A DNA stretch of 64,000 nucleotides from Mycocentrospora acerina. Its lineage: Eukaryota > Ascomycota > Dothideomycetes > Pleosporales. Positions 36,019-46,729 of this stretch are shown here, one piece after another. Under the pieces are notes generated by a model that searched no databases, was not told where the DNA came from, and worked only from the letters and a program-made list of their open reading frames with translations. Made by a program: the position numbers and the translations under genes. The stretch's first letter is position 1. Every line of letters begins with the position of its first letter. The stretch covers positions 62,001 to 126,000 of the forward strand of contig JAKUHH010000084.1 of assembly GCA_022701365.1 (NCBI GenBank), in the 5' to 3' direction.

Positions 36019-36543
36019 TTTTTGGGCTGATGTGAGATGCATGTGAAGACGGTTTCCTGTTCCTGACACTCGTGCAGAAATGTACAAGGATAGCCAATCA
36101 AAAAAAGCAAACACCATTGCAAGATCGTAATTTTTCATTGGACAAGGCAGAAATATTATTACATCTTACCAGCACTACCCCTTTCGAGGATGAATGTTCA
36201 TTTCATGACAAAACATTATTGTTAGTATCTATGATAACACTGTAGACTCAGATTCAAAGATCGGGAGGCGTAGTCACGTGCACATTTAGAATGCGAGCTT
36301 CAATGTGAGTCCTTCCCCGCTTCTCAACGCCATTCCAACATCTCGTCTCGACTGATGGCGTTCTTTCTCGGCAGCTTCCTCATGATATCTAGAAGCTTGA
36401 ATGTCTCGTAGAATATAAACCAAACGGTGTAGGATGAACGAGCAACGACGCACGTCAAACCGACATGAGGACTTTCAAGACGCGTGCGCAATGTTCATCC
36501 TGATCATCGTAGCCTTCATTTTCGAGACCAAAATATAACTCGT
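36019..36543. promoter_or_regulatory. Intergenic region ERG27 promoter / UstYa 3' flank
   Basis: About 525 bp. TCACGTGC at 36274-36281 is the only recognisable motif. The rest shows no gene. Confidence 0.5.
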
Positions 36544-37630
36544 CTACGGTACTGTATGCCAAATCCTGTCACCCTCCTTTGGCGGCTCCAAAAAATCAAT
36601 CGGGGCGTCCTTCGGATCCGGTAGCTGGTGCTCCTCTGCCCACTGTCTTATGGCGTCAAAGTTCCTGCACTTATGGACTGTATTGAAATCCACAAATGCC
36701 TGTGGATCTTTGCCCGGGGGCTGGTACCAGACTTGGCCGAGCACGCCGATGTCAACAGTGCACATCAGTTGCTGGCGGATAATATCCAAGCAATGAGCTG
36801 TGTAACCATAAGCTGTACGTACTGATTGGGATGAGAGTGCTTGTGACTTACTGACGTGATGCTTCATAATATTCGCATCGTTTGAGAATGGGCCAAGGCC
36901 TTGCTTTTGGTAGTAATTAAAGTTCCAGGCCAGCGACTTGCGAAGCAGATTCTACGTTTTGTAAGTTTTGCGACCAACTGTTTCAAACTTGCAAGACATA
37001 CAAGGCAGTGCAAATGATGGAGACCTTCGACATTCGCTGGATAGCCGCCTCCGTACTTCTCTTTGATCTTTACTTGGTCCGGTGCGAGACCTGATCGTTT
37101 TGCTTCATGTGCTGGTACCCTTGCCGCTCTATCTGAAAAATCTGGTCAGCTTGATACCGGTGCTCGGTATGGAAAGTAGAAGCTTACAATCTGCACCCAA
37201 AGACTTCCAAGCTGCATCTACTTCAGGCCCAGCGTCCTGCCTGAATATATTTGACATTAACAATGAACCATTGAATCTCACAGGACTGTAGGTGACTTCA
37301 ATGTCGGAGATTATCGGGGCTGATGAGTATGTTAGTCTTTTGACGACAGAATTATGCTTGTGGATACATACAATGTTGCGAAATGTGCCGGATGCTAAAC
37401 TCATCGGCATTAAATCCTCCCCCTTGGCCCGCCCACGCCCCAAACGCAGCCGATAGTATTGCCGTACAAATGACCAAAATTGTTGTCGCTGTCCAAGACG
37501 GACTCTGTGCAGCTATCCGTGACGGCCGTGTGTCGATTAGTTTTTCATTCTTTGCAAGAAGCTGTTCACAATCCTCATCCTCTGGAACTATTTTAAAAGC
37601 CGATTGCTTCGTTGAGCGAAATCCGAACAT
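36544..37630 (-). CDS. UstYa-family (DUF3328) oxidase
   Basis: Membrane-anchored member of the UstYa family, copper-type oxidases or cyclases used in fungal RiPP (dikaritin) and other secondary-metabolite pathways. Exons are 37630-37372, 37319-37188, 37132-37002, 36951-36852 and 36797-36544; all phases agree, giving 291 residues. One transmembrane helix lies at about 47-68 (TATTILVICTAILSAAFGAW). The two family HxxHC motifs are HHLHC (169-173) and HVTHC (206-210). The second is formed exactly across intron 4, which decides its acceptor. The C-terminal block FVDFNTVHKCRNFDAIRQWA is also typical. The gene is divergent from a small secreted-peptide gene 1.07 kb away. Family is secure; substrate is unknown. 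Confidence 0.92.
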
Positions 37631-38701
37631 ATTAGAAGCTCGAGACAAACTTCAAAGACAGAAGGTGTTAAAGACAAAGAGGCAGAAAGCCTAATAACAG
37701 CACCAAATTATCCTCGGGTGATGTCAAGAGCACATAACAATCAATACTCTGTATACCAACCACCACCTCAAGAGCAAACGTAGCATGCCAAGAAACCTCT
37801 TCCATGGTATGTTGACAGCCCCCAAAGATACCCCGCTGAAGCTGAACGGATGTCACAACCATCCTCCACTCATGTTCGTCGGTGGCGCATAAGGCTAAGC
37901 CTTCCTAGTGGAAGAGCTGAGGTACCTCGTATTTCGTGAAGATTTACTGAACCATTCCGGAACATTAAGCGATCAATCCAAACACTATCCTCACATTATC
38001 GCTTAAATAAAGCTTGTACTGACATGGTACTTCATTGAATGTTGGAAGCGGCATGGCCAATTTTGGGAACATGAGAACATTTGGAGATGAGAGTCGATGC
38101 AGTGGGCAAGTTTACACAATGATGTTGTAAGCCAGGAGCATCCACTTTGATTCAAAGAAAAGACTGACATCTCCATTCTTAGGTTCAAAGGAGAAGATCA
38201 GCACAGGACTACCAACCTTTGTGACTTCAAAGAGCACGCCTTACCTAGCCCAGATTGTCTTTTCCCCTCTCTTAACGAAACTCGGTACTTCGGTCATATT
38301 TCTCTGCACCACTTGTCCATTCACACTCCCTCAAGAGCGCCACTCGTCAACCAGAAACCTGTCGTCTTCCTTGTCAGACAATACTGCCCTGCAGCACAAG
38401 ATCAGCCGCAGACCAAATCTCGCGATCGGCAAGCATCTGACCGGTGAATTGCATCGATCGAGCTCGGCAAACAAGCTGTTCAATGGATCTGGTTGATAAC
38501 GGCGGAAGAAGTGCAGGACGCGATGTCTTGGAAGATGTGTGTTGTCATGCTCAAGCTTCTCCACCCTCCTAATGTATAAGATGGGTGACACACCCAGCTT
38601 AAAATACTCATCAAGTCAGACATCTCGGACCCAATCCCATCGTTTCCAGATTTGATCCATATCTCCCTAGCCAATTCCTATCAGATTCAAAGAGACCCAA
38701 C
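37631..38701. promoter_or_regulatory. Shared divergent region UstYa / secreted peptide
   Basis: About 1.07 kb between the two start codons. A TATA-like GTATAAGA at about 38574-38581 lies 120 bp upstream of the peptide ATG, followed by a C/A-rich leader. No other gene is recognised. Confidence 0.55.
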
Positions 38702-38976
38702 ATGAAGCTCGTTGTTACACTCCTTGCTCTGGCAGCTGCCGTGACTGCTGCTCCTGTCGCCCAAGGATCCTACACTGGCTACGGTAAGCTGACCTCTGTC
38801 ATGTCTCTTTTCGCACCCTATTGCATCTTCGTTTCCATATTCACCGTCTGACAACAACAACAACAGGTGACTACAAGAATGTTTCTCCCCCGCCAGTCAC
38901 AAACCCAAACCCCCCGGCTGGAGGGTATGGAAGCTACAGTCCTTATGGAAGCTACGGAACATACAAGAAGGTGTAA
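38702..38976 (+). CDS. Small secreted Tyr/Gly/Pro-rich peptide, candidate RiPP precursor
   Basis: Two exons, 38702-38783 and 38867-38976, with an 83-nt GTAAGC..CAG intron in phase 1, encode only 63 residues. Residues 1-17 form a clear signal peptide (MKLVVTLLALAAAVTAA), with likely cleavage near Ala17. The mature part has no cysteine. It is rich in Tyr, Gly and Pro: a GSYTGYGDY segment, a Pro-rich linker, then GGYGSYSPYGSYGTY with two YGSY copies and one YGTY variant. It ends in a dibasic KK plus Val, a possible Kex2-type site. It is divergent from the UstYa gene. The gene model is supported by a TATA-like box, splice consensus and the signal peptide. Its function is unknown: RiPP precursor, cell-wall peptide and small effector all remain possible. 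Confidence 0.72.
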
Positions 38977-39761
38977 TGAGAACTGGACATAGGTTTGGAA
39001 GGGTCCAGAGGCGAGGGAGTTGGACTATCTGGCAGAGTCTCGATTAAAGGGAAGGTTGACGATCATGTCGAATGAAATCAGCGCTTTGACTAAATAATGA
39101 TGGGAACATTGCTCGTTTGGAGCTATCAAATAATCGTCAGTGATGACTCGATCCACCCTGCTCAATGCCAGTTTGTGTCATGTCCAGTGATGATCTCAAC
39201 CCCCAATACGCCCATCTGCTTATAAACAAGCCTTTCGTTACTAATACACGCTCAGTCAATAGTCCATGTGGTACAAACATGGTACCCCTTAAACTCATCC
39301 TCTTTTGAAGTTTCAGCCTCTTTGTCAACTGTGCAGTCTAGACAACAGAAGCTCTTCAAGCCTTGAAGTTTGTTAACGCCCATATCAAAAGTAAAGCGAG
39401 TTCTGCAAGGTCCAGTAAGCTTGGGCCATGCTGAGGCTGATGTTTTCGAATCGCAACATTACTATTTTAGGTGGGCACGGTCACTAATCGCGAAGCTGAT
39501 GCCATCTCACTAAATGGGTTCACCTCGACATGGAGGATTCTCAATTTGGCGAATTTCAGCCGCAGAGAACCAAGTCAATGAACCCTATTAATTCTAGAAG
39601 CCCAACTCTATATCGGTGCGATGTGGGAAGTCAGGGGCTGAGCGATCGTGTGTCAAGGTTAGAGCGCGATCCACAACAGGTCAGCAGCCATGTCACTTTT
39701 TCAAAGGCTGGCAGTATACTCATTGTCAGTGTGAGAATGGATTATTAATTGCAAATTATGA

Positions 39762-40158
39762 TTAACGTGTTCCACCACTCATCCGCCCACCCCAAAAACC
39801 ACCAAAAATGACGAGAATTGCAACTCAAGATCTCAACAACTATTACGCAGAACAGTCTAAGATTTTTAGTATTTTCCTTTTTGCGCGAATAAAGTATAAT
39901 TTAGATATATAGAATGATTAAATCAAATAAATCGTAACACAATAGATTTCAGCCCTATTTTAGTTCCCAGAATATTAATATGTTAAGAACAGCTTAGTTA
40001 CAAATCTTAAGACTCTAAATTATGTCTAAGTAGCAGTGTAAAAAGCTTTTACTACAACATTAAGTGTTTCTGTATAGCGGTTGTTGAGATCTTAAGGTAC
40101 GATTCTTGTCATTTTTGGTGGCTTTTGGGGTGGGCGGATGAGTGGTGGAACACGTTAA
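39762..40158. mobile_element. MITE-like element with about 78-bp terminal inverted repeats
   Basis: The left end, 39762-39839, begins TTAACGTGTTCCACCACTCA. The right end, 40081-40158, is its reverse complement with about six mismatches over 78 bp, mostly transitions. Weaker pairing continues some 20 bp further inward. The interior of about 240 bp is strongly AT-rich and has no coding frame. The ends TTAA/TA are palindromic, so the target duplication could be TA (Tc1/mariner or Fot type) or TTAA. It is a non-autonomous DNA element by structure; no second copy was seen in the window. Confidence 0.85.
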
Positions 40159-42439
40159 GTGGGAATTTGTCAACCTCGAAATTGAGATCCCTTCTGCTAC
40201 TCGTTCATGAATGAAGGTTTCACGATATGGATCAAGTGCGGTAGCCATCCGGATACAAGACGCGACACAGATAATCTAGTACTCTTGCATATCTCAGTCA
40301 ATATTACGATCCTTTCTTTCCTCTCTTCTTTGGAATTGAGTGTTTGTGTCCGCGGTGGTCGCCATGAAGGCGCCGCACGCTGATTGGTTGCGGCATTAAC
40401 CAATGACTCAGCACGCACTTTCCTCTTCCATATTGTAGGTAGTATGCACGTAATAATACAATCATCAGTTCTCCACTTTCTAGTCTAATCCAATCTTCTC
40501 TTCTCCTAATCTCATCAGTTTGTCTTGTTTGAATACGAATGCTGTAGTGTCAAAATGAAGTGCACGCCTTGAAAGGAATAGCTCTTAATAAACACAATTC
40601 CGCCGAACCAATTTTCTCTTGGTGCGATTAATTGGATAGTCTTGGGGCCTTTATATCTACGCGTCAGACAAACTGCTGACCTAACCCCACATTCTGCTCC
40701 ACGTGATAATTTGGTTTATCTATTTAAAAAGATATTGAGCCGCTCACTATCGTAAGCCCACAGCCCATACTAGTGTTGAACGTTATTAACTTCTTGCTGA
40801 CCCATTTTTCATGTATGTGTTGTTTTATCCACAAGAATTTTGCCTGGAAAATTTATCAAATGATCTGTTGTCGTGTGGGGAGCCAGAAGTAGGATTCCGC
40901 GTCTTGTGCGAAGCAACATAAGGGCCTTTATTGCGTCTTTGTATAGTGCAGACAAGACTTGTGCCTGAAATCAGGAGATGATTATAAGTTTTTAAATTTG
41001 ACATGTAAAAGGCTTGTAAGATGCAAAACATCAATAAGCACCATTTTCAGGTTGAGTGGAGGATGAAATCAAATCCGAAAAAACCTAGCTTGTTAGAGCT
41101 AGGAAATGATAGGACTTGTAAACATTGGATACGTACTGTTCCATCTCGTGATGCATTAGATGATAGATCATACTATCTTTTTGGCTTGCATGGCAAATTG
41201 GGACAGAGAGCCGTGTCCTGACAGTGGATGCTACCCATAATTGACTAAGAATGATGAATTCTGTATTCAAGACACGACCCGTACTCTCAATGTTCAGTTT
41301 TCATGTCAGAGTTGAATAGATTGATCCTATCCAATATCCTGGCATCACAATTAGCTCTCAAAATTAACACGCTGAAATGAACACTATGCGAGAAAGTTAG
41401 CGCTTCTACTTGTCATTAAGCAACAAATTGTTTAAGTATCTGAATTACTGCCAAAGTGTCAGTCAGACCTTTCATTGTTATTTTGATATTCGGGAAAGAA
41501 TTGGCATTGGCATTTGTACGGCTGACCGTACTACTGTCGGCGGTATGGATCACACTGGTGAAGAACGTCGCAATCTTGAGCCTGAAAGATAATCGCAGAT
41601 ATCATTGGATTTAAATTTTCACTTAATCATGCTCCGAACTGCTGACCGTTATTCCTGAGATCTTTTCAGGCTGAATGGCAAACCGAAATCGCCTTCACAT
41701 TAAGTGGAAGCAAGATCTTACAGTACAAGGTACCATTTGACGTTAAATCAGCATCTCTCATTGTTTTACTCTTCTTTCTCAACCTTAACATTGGGTAGAT
41801 TCCTCTCAGTTCAAACGAAAATGAAAGCTCGCTCCTGATAGTTGTGATCAGCCTCTTGATAAATACTACTAGCGTTGAAGCCGTTGCGCCACATCTTCGA
41901 GACAAACTGTAGTCCTACAAAGACTGCTTGTGTCATTGCACACCTGGTCTACGATTACAAGTATTTGAAATAAAAAAAGTGATACAGTTTTCCAACGTAC
42001 TGCTACCGACCCAGTCAAGGAAATCCTGACACAGAGGTAACTATGGGCCTGTTGTACTGTTGCTGTGGAAAGTCTGCCTCACTCCAGGAGAATAGCCTGC
42101 TGCAACGATGATCTTTCCTAGTTGGAGAATATCAAGCGGGGCATCTCTGATGACCTCAAGATTATCTATACCTATTCAGGGAAACTGAACCGAGCATTTT
42201 GATTGGCTGTTGGCTGTCAACATTTGGATCATGCCCAGGTTTTATTATCGCCACACTATCATGAGATAGCGGTCTAAGTCCGGACATTCGCATGTCTGGA
42301 AAGGCCGCCTCCAAACATGTAGGAGTGAATTGAACAATTTCTATCACGAAGGTCCGTCCGGAATCGCCAGGTTTCGGCCTTTGTTCAATGCCGCGCATGA
42401 TGACAACGCTTAGACACGTTCTCCTGGGCTGGATTTTGT

Positions 42440-42450
42440 CATATAAATAT
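42440..42450 (+). promoter_or_regulatory. TATA box of the amine oxidase gene
   Basis: CATATAAATAT at 42440-42450 lies about 85-90 bp before the ATG at 42532. It argues that the earlier in-frame ATG at 42388, which lies upstream of this box, is not used. Confidence 0.6.
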
Positions 42451-42531
42451 GCATACTCCCACCAGCTGAGACATACACAATTTTACAGAATCTACTTACT
42501 CTTCTACTTTCACATCTTGAATTGGAACACC

Positions 42532-43944
42532 ATGAGCACACCCTCCCTTAATCGATCAGAAGACGGACATGCCTGGGATTTCGAGACTAAGTCTCTTGTC
42601 TGTGGCTTGACCACGGCAGCTGTTAAAATGAACACAAAGAACTACATCTCTACCTATGACGTCGTGGTCATTGGCGCTGGATTTGCTGGCCTCGTGGCTG
42701 CACGCGATCTTTCGCTGGCAGGACGCAACGTTCTTCTTCTTGAAGCCCGTGACCGGATTGGCGGCCGCACATGGACAGCCAAGTGCAAATACGATGATTA
42801 TGAGCTTGGTGGTGGATGGATTCACCATCTACAACCACACATTTGGGCAGAATTAACCCGTTACGGGCTTTCTGGGGTCAAATCAAGTCTTCAGCTGAGC
42901 CATAGTGCGGCTCCTCAGCTGGAAGACGGTACCATTTTCAGGAATGCCACAAAGTTCTTTAACGTCGAAGACGACGGTGGTCGTTCTATTTTCCCTCTAC
43001 CTCATCAACCGCTCGACCAGCAACAACTTATTGCCAAATGGGATATCAGCGTTCAGGAGCGCCTCAGTCAGCTGAACCTTACAGCTGACGACAACAAGGA
43101 CTTGGAATCATTTCTATCGACTTTTAGCTTAGCCGAGCCTTCAAAGGTTGGATTTCTCGGTTTGCTCCGCCTTTATGCCCTTGCAAACTACGACTTGACT
43201 TTATTGTTGGAGGTGAACGGGAAGTACAAAATTCCAGGAGGAACCACCACTCTGGCCACCGCTATATTCAATGAGTTCAGAGGAACTGTTCTTTTCAATC
43301 GAAAGGTGACATCAGTTGTCTCCCAAATCTCTGGCGCTGGAGCCAAAGTCAAGCTCGACAACGATGAGATTTTCGAATCGAAACATGTCATTTGCACCGT
43401 ACCAATCAATACTCTATCGAATATCGAATTTCAACCACCTCTTCCAGAATATTTCAACTCCACAACACATGTGAATATGGGCGGGAAATTCTTGGCCCAT
43501 TCGTCTCACCTAACTACGGAGTTCTTTGCGACTGCTTCACCGACCGCTATTGCTGCCTTCGGCTTCGCAGAATCTCGCTCAGTAAGTGGCACTAACATGG
43601 TGTTTTTTAACAATTCACCTACGAGAGAATCTTTTTCAATGATCAAAGACACTATGGGTACATTTGAGACAATCCTGAAAGATATAATTCCTGAAAATCT
43701 CGACATTGGCAGAATCAACGACCTCACATGGCATGATTGGTCACGAGACAACCTCTCAAAGGGCGCTTGGGCTGTCTACGCCCCGCGTACACTCTCAGGT
43801 AGTTTAGGAAAAGTGATGCAAAACAAAGTTGTCAATCAATTTGTTACGATTGCTAGTTCAGATATTGCCGATGGTTGGGTAGGATACATGGACGGGGCTA
43901 TAGAACAAGGGCGAATAGCTGCTTACAATTTGTTGCAAACTTAG
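42532..43944 (+). CDS. Flavin-containing amine oxidase
   Basis: Single-exon FAD enzyme of 470 residues that should oxidatively deaminate an amine or a related substrate. The Rossmann motif VVVIGAGFAGLVAARDLSLA is followed by LLLEARDRIGGRTWT and ELGGGWIHHLQPHIW, the monoamine-oxidase N-terminal pattern. The C-terminus has the flavin-contacting GWVGYMDGAIEQGRIAAYNL block. The start at 42532 was chosen because a TATA box lies between it and the first in-frame ATG (42388). No signal peptide, transmembrane anchor or peroxisomal SKL-type C-terminus is seen. It lies just upstream of a Zn2Cys6 regulator in the same orientation, a common arrangement in metabolic clusters. The substrate is unknown. Confidence 0.88.
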   Translation: MSTPSLNRSEDGHAWDFETKSLVCGLTTAAVKMNTKNYISTYDVVVIGAGFAGLVAARDLSLAGRNVLLLEARDRIGGRTWTAKCKYDDYELGGGWIHHLQPHIWAELTRYGLSGVKSSLQLSHSAAPQLEDGTIFRNATKFFNVEDDGGRSIFPLPHQPLDQQQLIAKWDISVQERLSQLNLTADDNKDLESFLSTFSLAEPSKVGFLGLLRLYALANYDLTLLLEVNGKYKIPGGTTTLATAIFNEFRGTVLFNRKVTSVVSQISGAGAKVKLDNDEIFESKHVICTVPINTLSNIEFQPPLPEYFNSTTHVNMGGKFLAHSSHLTTEFFATASPTAIAAFGFAESRSVSGTNMVFFNNSPTRESFSMIKDTMGTFETILKDIIPENLDIGRINDLTWHDWSRDNLSKGAWAVYAPRTLSGSLGKVMQNKVVNQFVTIASSDIADGWVGYMDGAIEQGRIAAYNLLQT

Positions 43945-44449
43945 AAGTCACTGCGAAGCGGTATTGGTTTCAAATGCCAGTGTAAAGTCCAAATTCAAAT
44001 AATCTACCAGTTTCTCTAGATTAACGTCCTTATCGCGTCACAGCCCAGTGGTTGCTGCATCCATAATTTGATCTAAATAGATTTCTTGGAGAAGGCTGTG
44101 ATTCGCCGGTTGCAGAGTAATAAGTTACGGTTGGATCTGTGCGTTGATAAACATCTAGGCCTTGTTGGGTGCTGACAGCCACTAAACTTTCAACGCATCA
44201 CTATTGCAACTAAACCCATCTAAATTAGTGTCTAGCGAAAAAGGCAAGTATATACAGCAAGAGAACACACTTTTGGAAGATTCCCGTCACAGGCCCCCAT
44301 CTCCCCACCATCCCGTCACGTGATGAGCATAGGCACTTCCACATTCAAATTACCACCGAGGTTCACTCGTAGCAAGCCTGGTGAGTACTTACGCGCGTAC
44401 GTAATTATGATAAAATTTAGGACACATTTCGAGCCCTAATACTGACTGC
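43945..44449. promoter_or_regulatory. Intergenic region upstream of the Zn2Cys6 gene
   Basis: About 505 bp with the amine-oxidase 3' flank and the regulator promoter. A TCACGTGA palindrome lies at about 44316-44323, roughly 130 bp before the start. No gene is recognised. Confidence 0.5.
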
Positions 44450-45896
44450 ATGCCAGGCTCAAGCTGCAAGAAATGTCAGGAACGGCATGTCCGGTGCGAC
44501 AAGACGTTGCCACAATGCCAACAATGCACGAGGAACAGCCACGTGTGCCCTGGATTTGCAATTAATGGCTTCCAGTGGATTCCTAGCCATAATGCAAAGA
44601 AGACGACAAAGAAGAAAAGTCTACCGGTGCTTGAGCAAGTAATACCTGTGGTTCAGATAGGACTTTGCCGAGTCATGACAATGAGTAGAGACTCTAACTT
44701 CATCATTCGCTACTTTAGCAATGTAGCTCCAACCTTGACCTTATCTAGAAAAATCACTAATCCATTTGGTGCTGCCCTCGAAAAATACATGTCCCGGAAC
44801 CAGGCTTTGTATCACACAGTGGTGTCAGTGGGGGCAATCGAGCAGAGTTCAAATCAAATGGACCTGCAGTATGCTTTCAAGCACAGAGCACAGGCATGTC
44901 GCCTCCTTCGTGTCGAGCTTTCCCAGGGCAATTTTAGGGTAGATACGCTTTACACGATGAGCCTTCTCGCTCTCACAGAGGTATGCTGACTCTCACTGCT
45001 CACGAATCAGCAGTCGTTATGCTGACGGAGCTACATAGTCTTGTTTTGACATGCAAAACTCGCGGCCATTCCATCTAGACGCAGCACGAGCTTTCATTTC
45101 TAAATGTAGAGAGCAATCTAGGATGAATATTCCCCCGGCCTTGGTCAATGCCATATCCTGGTTGGAGGTACAGAGCAGCTTTGTGTACGATAGCCACGAA
45201 ACTGCGCATATTGCCTGGCCGCAATCTTGCCCGGACTATGCATATCCAGATCTCAACAGCTCGCCCTCTGGTGCAGATTGTAGGATTGACCCACTTTTTG
45301 GGACTTGGAGTCATCTTGCACCATATCTCAAATGCGTCGGGGCCGCTGTCAGGCGTGCGATGAAGTGTAGCGTTGACAATGAAATCGACACCTTGACTTC
45401 TTTTCTCTGGGGTTCACTCATTGCCATGAGGCCCTGTCAATATGCAGACCTGGACGCGAATTGGCCACGGGAGCCTGTGGTTCCGATAGGTACCATACGA
45501 ATGGGAGAAGCTTTCCGCTTATCAGCCATGATTATGCTTTGCCACTACTTTCCTCACGTCACTGAAAGGTCACCGTTTTCTACGGGCGTGGAAAGACATG
45601 CGACTAGGAATTTATTGACGAGACTAGCGATAAGTCACCTTCGATACATCGCAGTATCGAGTGATTTGTGGCTCGTGGCAGGATTACCCATACTGTCAGT
45701 AGGGCAATTTGCTGTGGGAAACGATCGGGATTTTTTCCGCCATGTTATGAAGATACTTTATGAAAAGATTCCTCTTTCTCCAGTACAGTTTGGACTAGAC
45801 GTGCTAGAAAAATGTTGGGCTAGTGTAGATTCCGGGCAGATGAAGACCTGGACTGAAATCTTGGAAAGTCAGGGTCATTTATGTTTGATGAACTAG
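44450..45896 (+). CDS. Zn(II)2Cys6 transcription factor
   Basis: Fungal binuclear-cluster regulator. Exons are 44450-44980 and 45039-45896 with a 58-nt GTATGC..TAG intron in phase 0, giving 462 residues. The six cysteines are C6, C9, C16, C23, C26 and C33 (CX2CX6CX6CX2CX6C), followed by a basic linker (NAKKTTKKKS). The rest resembles the fungal-specific regulatory domain found in C6 factors (for example ALYHTVVSVGAIEQ, then FKHRAQACRLLRVEL). It follows the amine oxidase in the same direction, so it could be a local pathway regulator. Targets are unknown. Confidence 0.9.
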
Positions 45897-46729
45897 AAAT
45901 TTGATCTCAGCGCTGAGATGTACTAGAGTGCGGATATTTTGAAATTTATGTGACAGCTAAAGAATGATTCTCGGATAGATCTCTAGCTGTTTAGCTCGTA
46001 GATTGATATACTTTACGCGGCAATTTCTTATAAAGAGAGATTGCCAGATGTAAGGTTTGGAAAGAGAAGAATCATGGAGAAACACTAAACGATTGAATGA
46101 AAACAAAACATAATAGCGCAAAAATGTTAGGGCAGTTGTTTGCAGCACTACAGACGGAGAAAACTTCTACCAGGAAAAAAACGCATTGCGCTTCCCACAG
46201 CGGTCGCAAGAAGGCTGGGCGAAAACCAGGCATGCAACACACCTTTACAATAGAAACGACTTTGAAACTCATTCGTATTGCAATAAAACTACAATGATGA
46301 TTGAAACAGCCTATCCCCAACTGCCCATTCCAACTCTCCTGACTGCGCTAAAAGATTGATTCATGCTCGAGTGAAACATTAGGGAAAAATGATTGCCACA
46401 CCGGCAGATAAAACGATCGTCAATTACCTGTAAATGCTGAATCTACATTTCCCAACTCCAAGGCAGGGCAGCTGCATACCCATGGCACACCCATCTACGC
46501 CGGATTACCCTGCAGCCAAGACATGCATTTCAAACTGCTGTTGCGCAACTCTATATCAAGCCGTTTCTTCAAATCTAACCCACTTGGGCGCACTACAGCA
46601 AATTGAAAAGAGAGATCAATGTGTGCGGAACACGAGCGGCTAGATTCTTCAACTATGGTGGGGCTTTTTTGCGTGAAAAGAGATTACACTTGGCATCAAA
46701 CTGCTTTCTCCTTCTAAATATATCTCAAG
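45897..46729. other. Convergent intergenic region
   Basis: About 830 bp between the 3' ends of the regulator and the 5'-nucleotidase. Short frames (46072-46320 on -, 46097-46297 on +) overlap on opposite strands without domains. Nothing else was recognised. Confidence 0.6.

Larger units (their letters stand above)
38977..42531. other. 3.5-kb AT-rich, gene-poor region with a MITE
   Basis: Noticeably AT-richer than the flanks, with only short frames (for example 39530-39748 on +, 41021-41221 on +), none with a domain. It holds the inverted-repeat element at 39762-40158 and the amine-oxidase promoter at its right end. The remaining DNA may be decayed mobile-element sequence, but no transposase motif could be read. 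Confidence 0.55.

Noticed and set aside
36544..38976. Calling the UstYa/peptide pair a complete ustiloxin-type dikaritin cluster
   Set aside because: The precursor lacks KR-separated repeated cores, and no tyrosinase, second UstYa, peptidase or methyltransferase lies nearby. Only a candidate relation is supported.
42388..42531. 48-residue N-terminal extension of the amine oxidase
   Set aside because: A TATA box at 42440-42450 lies inside it, and the extension has no conserved content. The ATG at 42532 is the better start.
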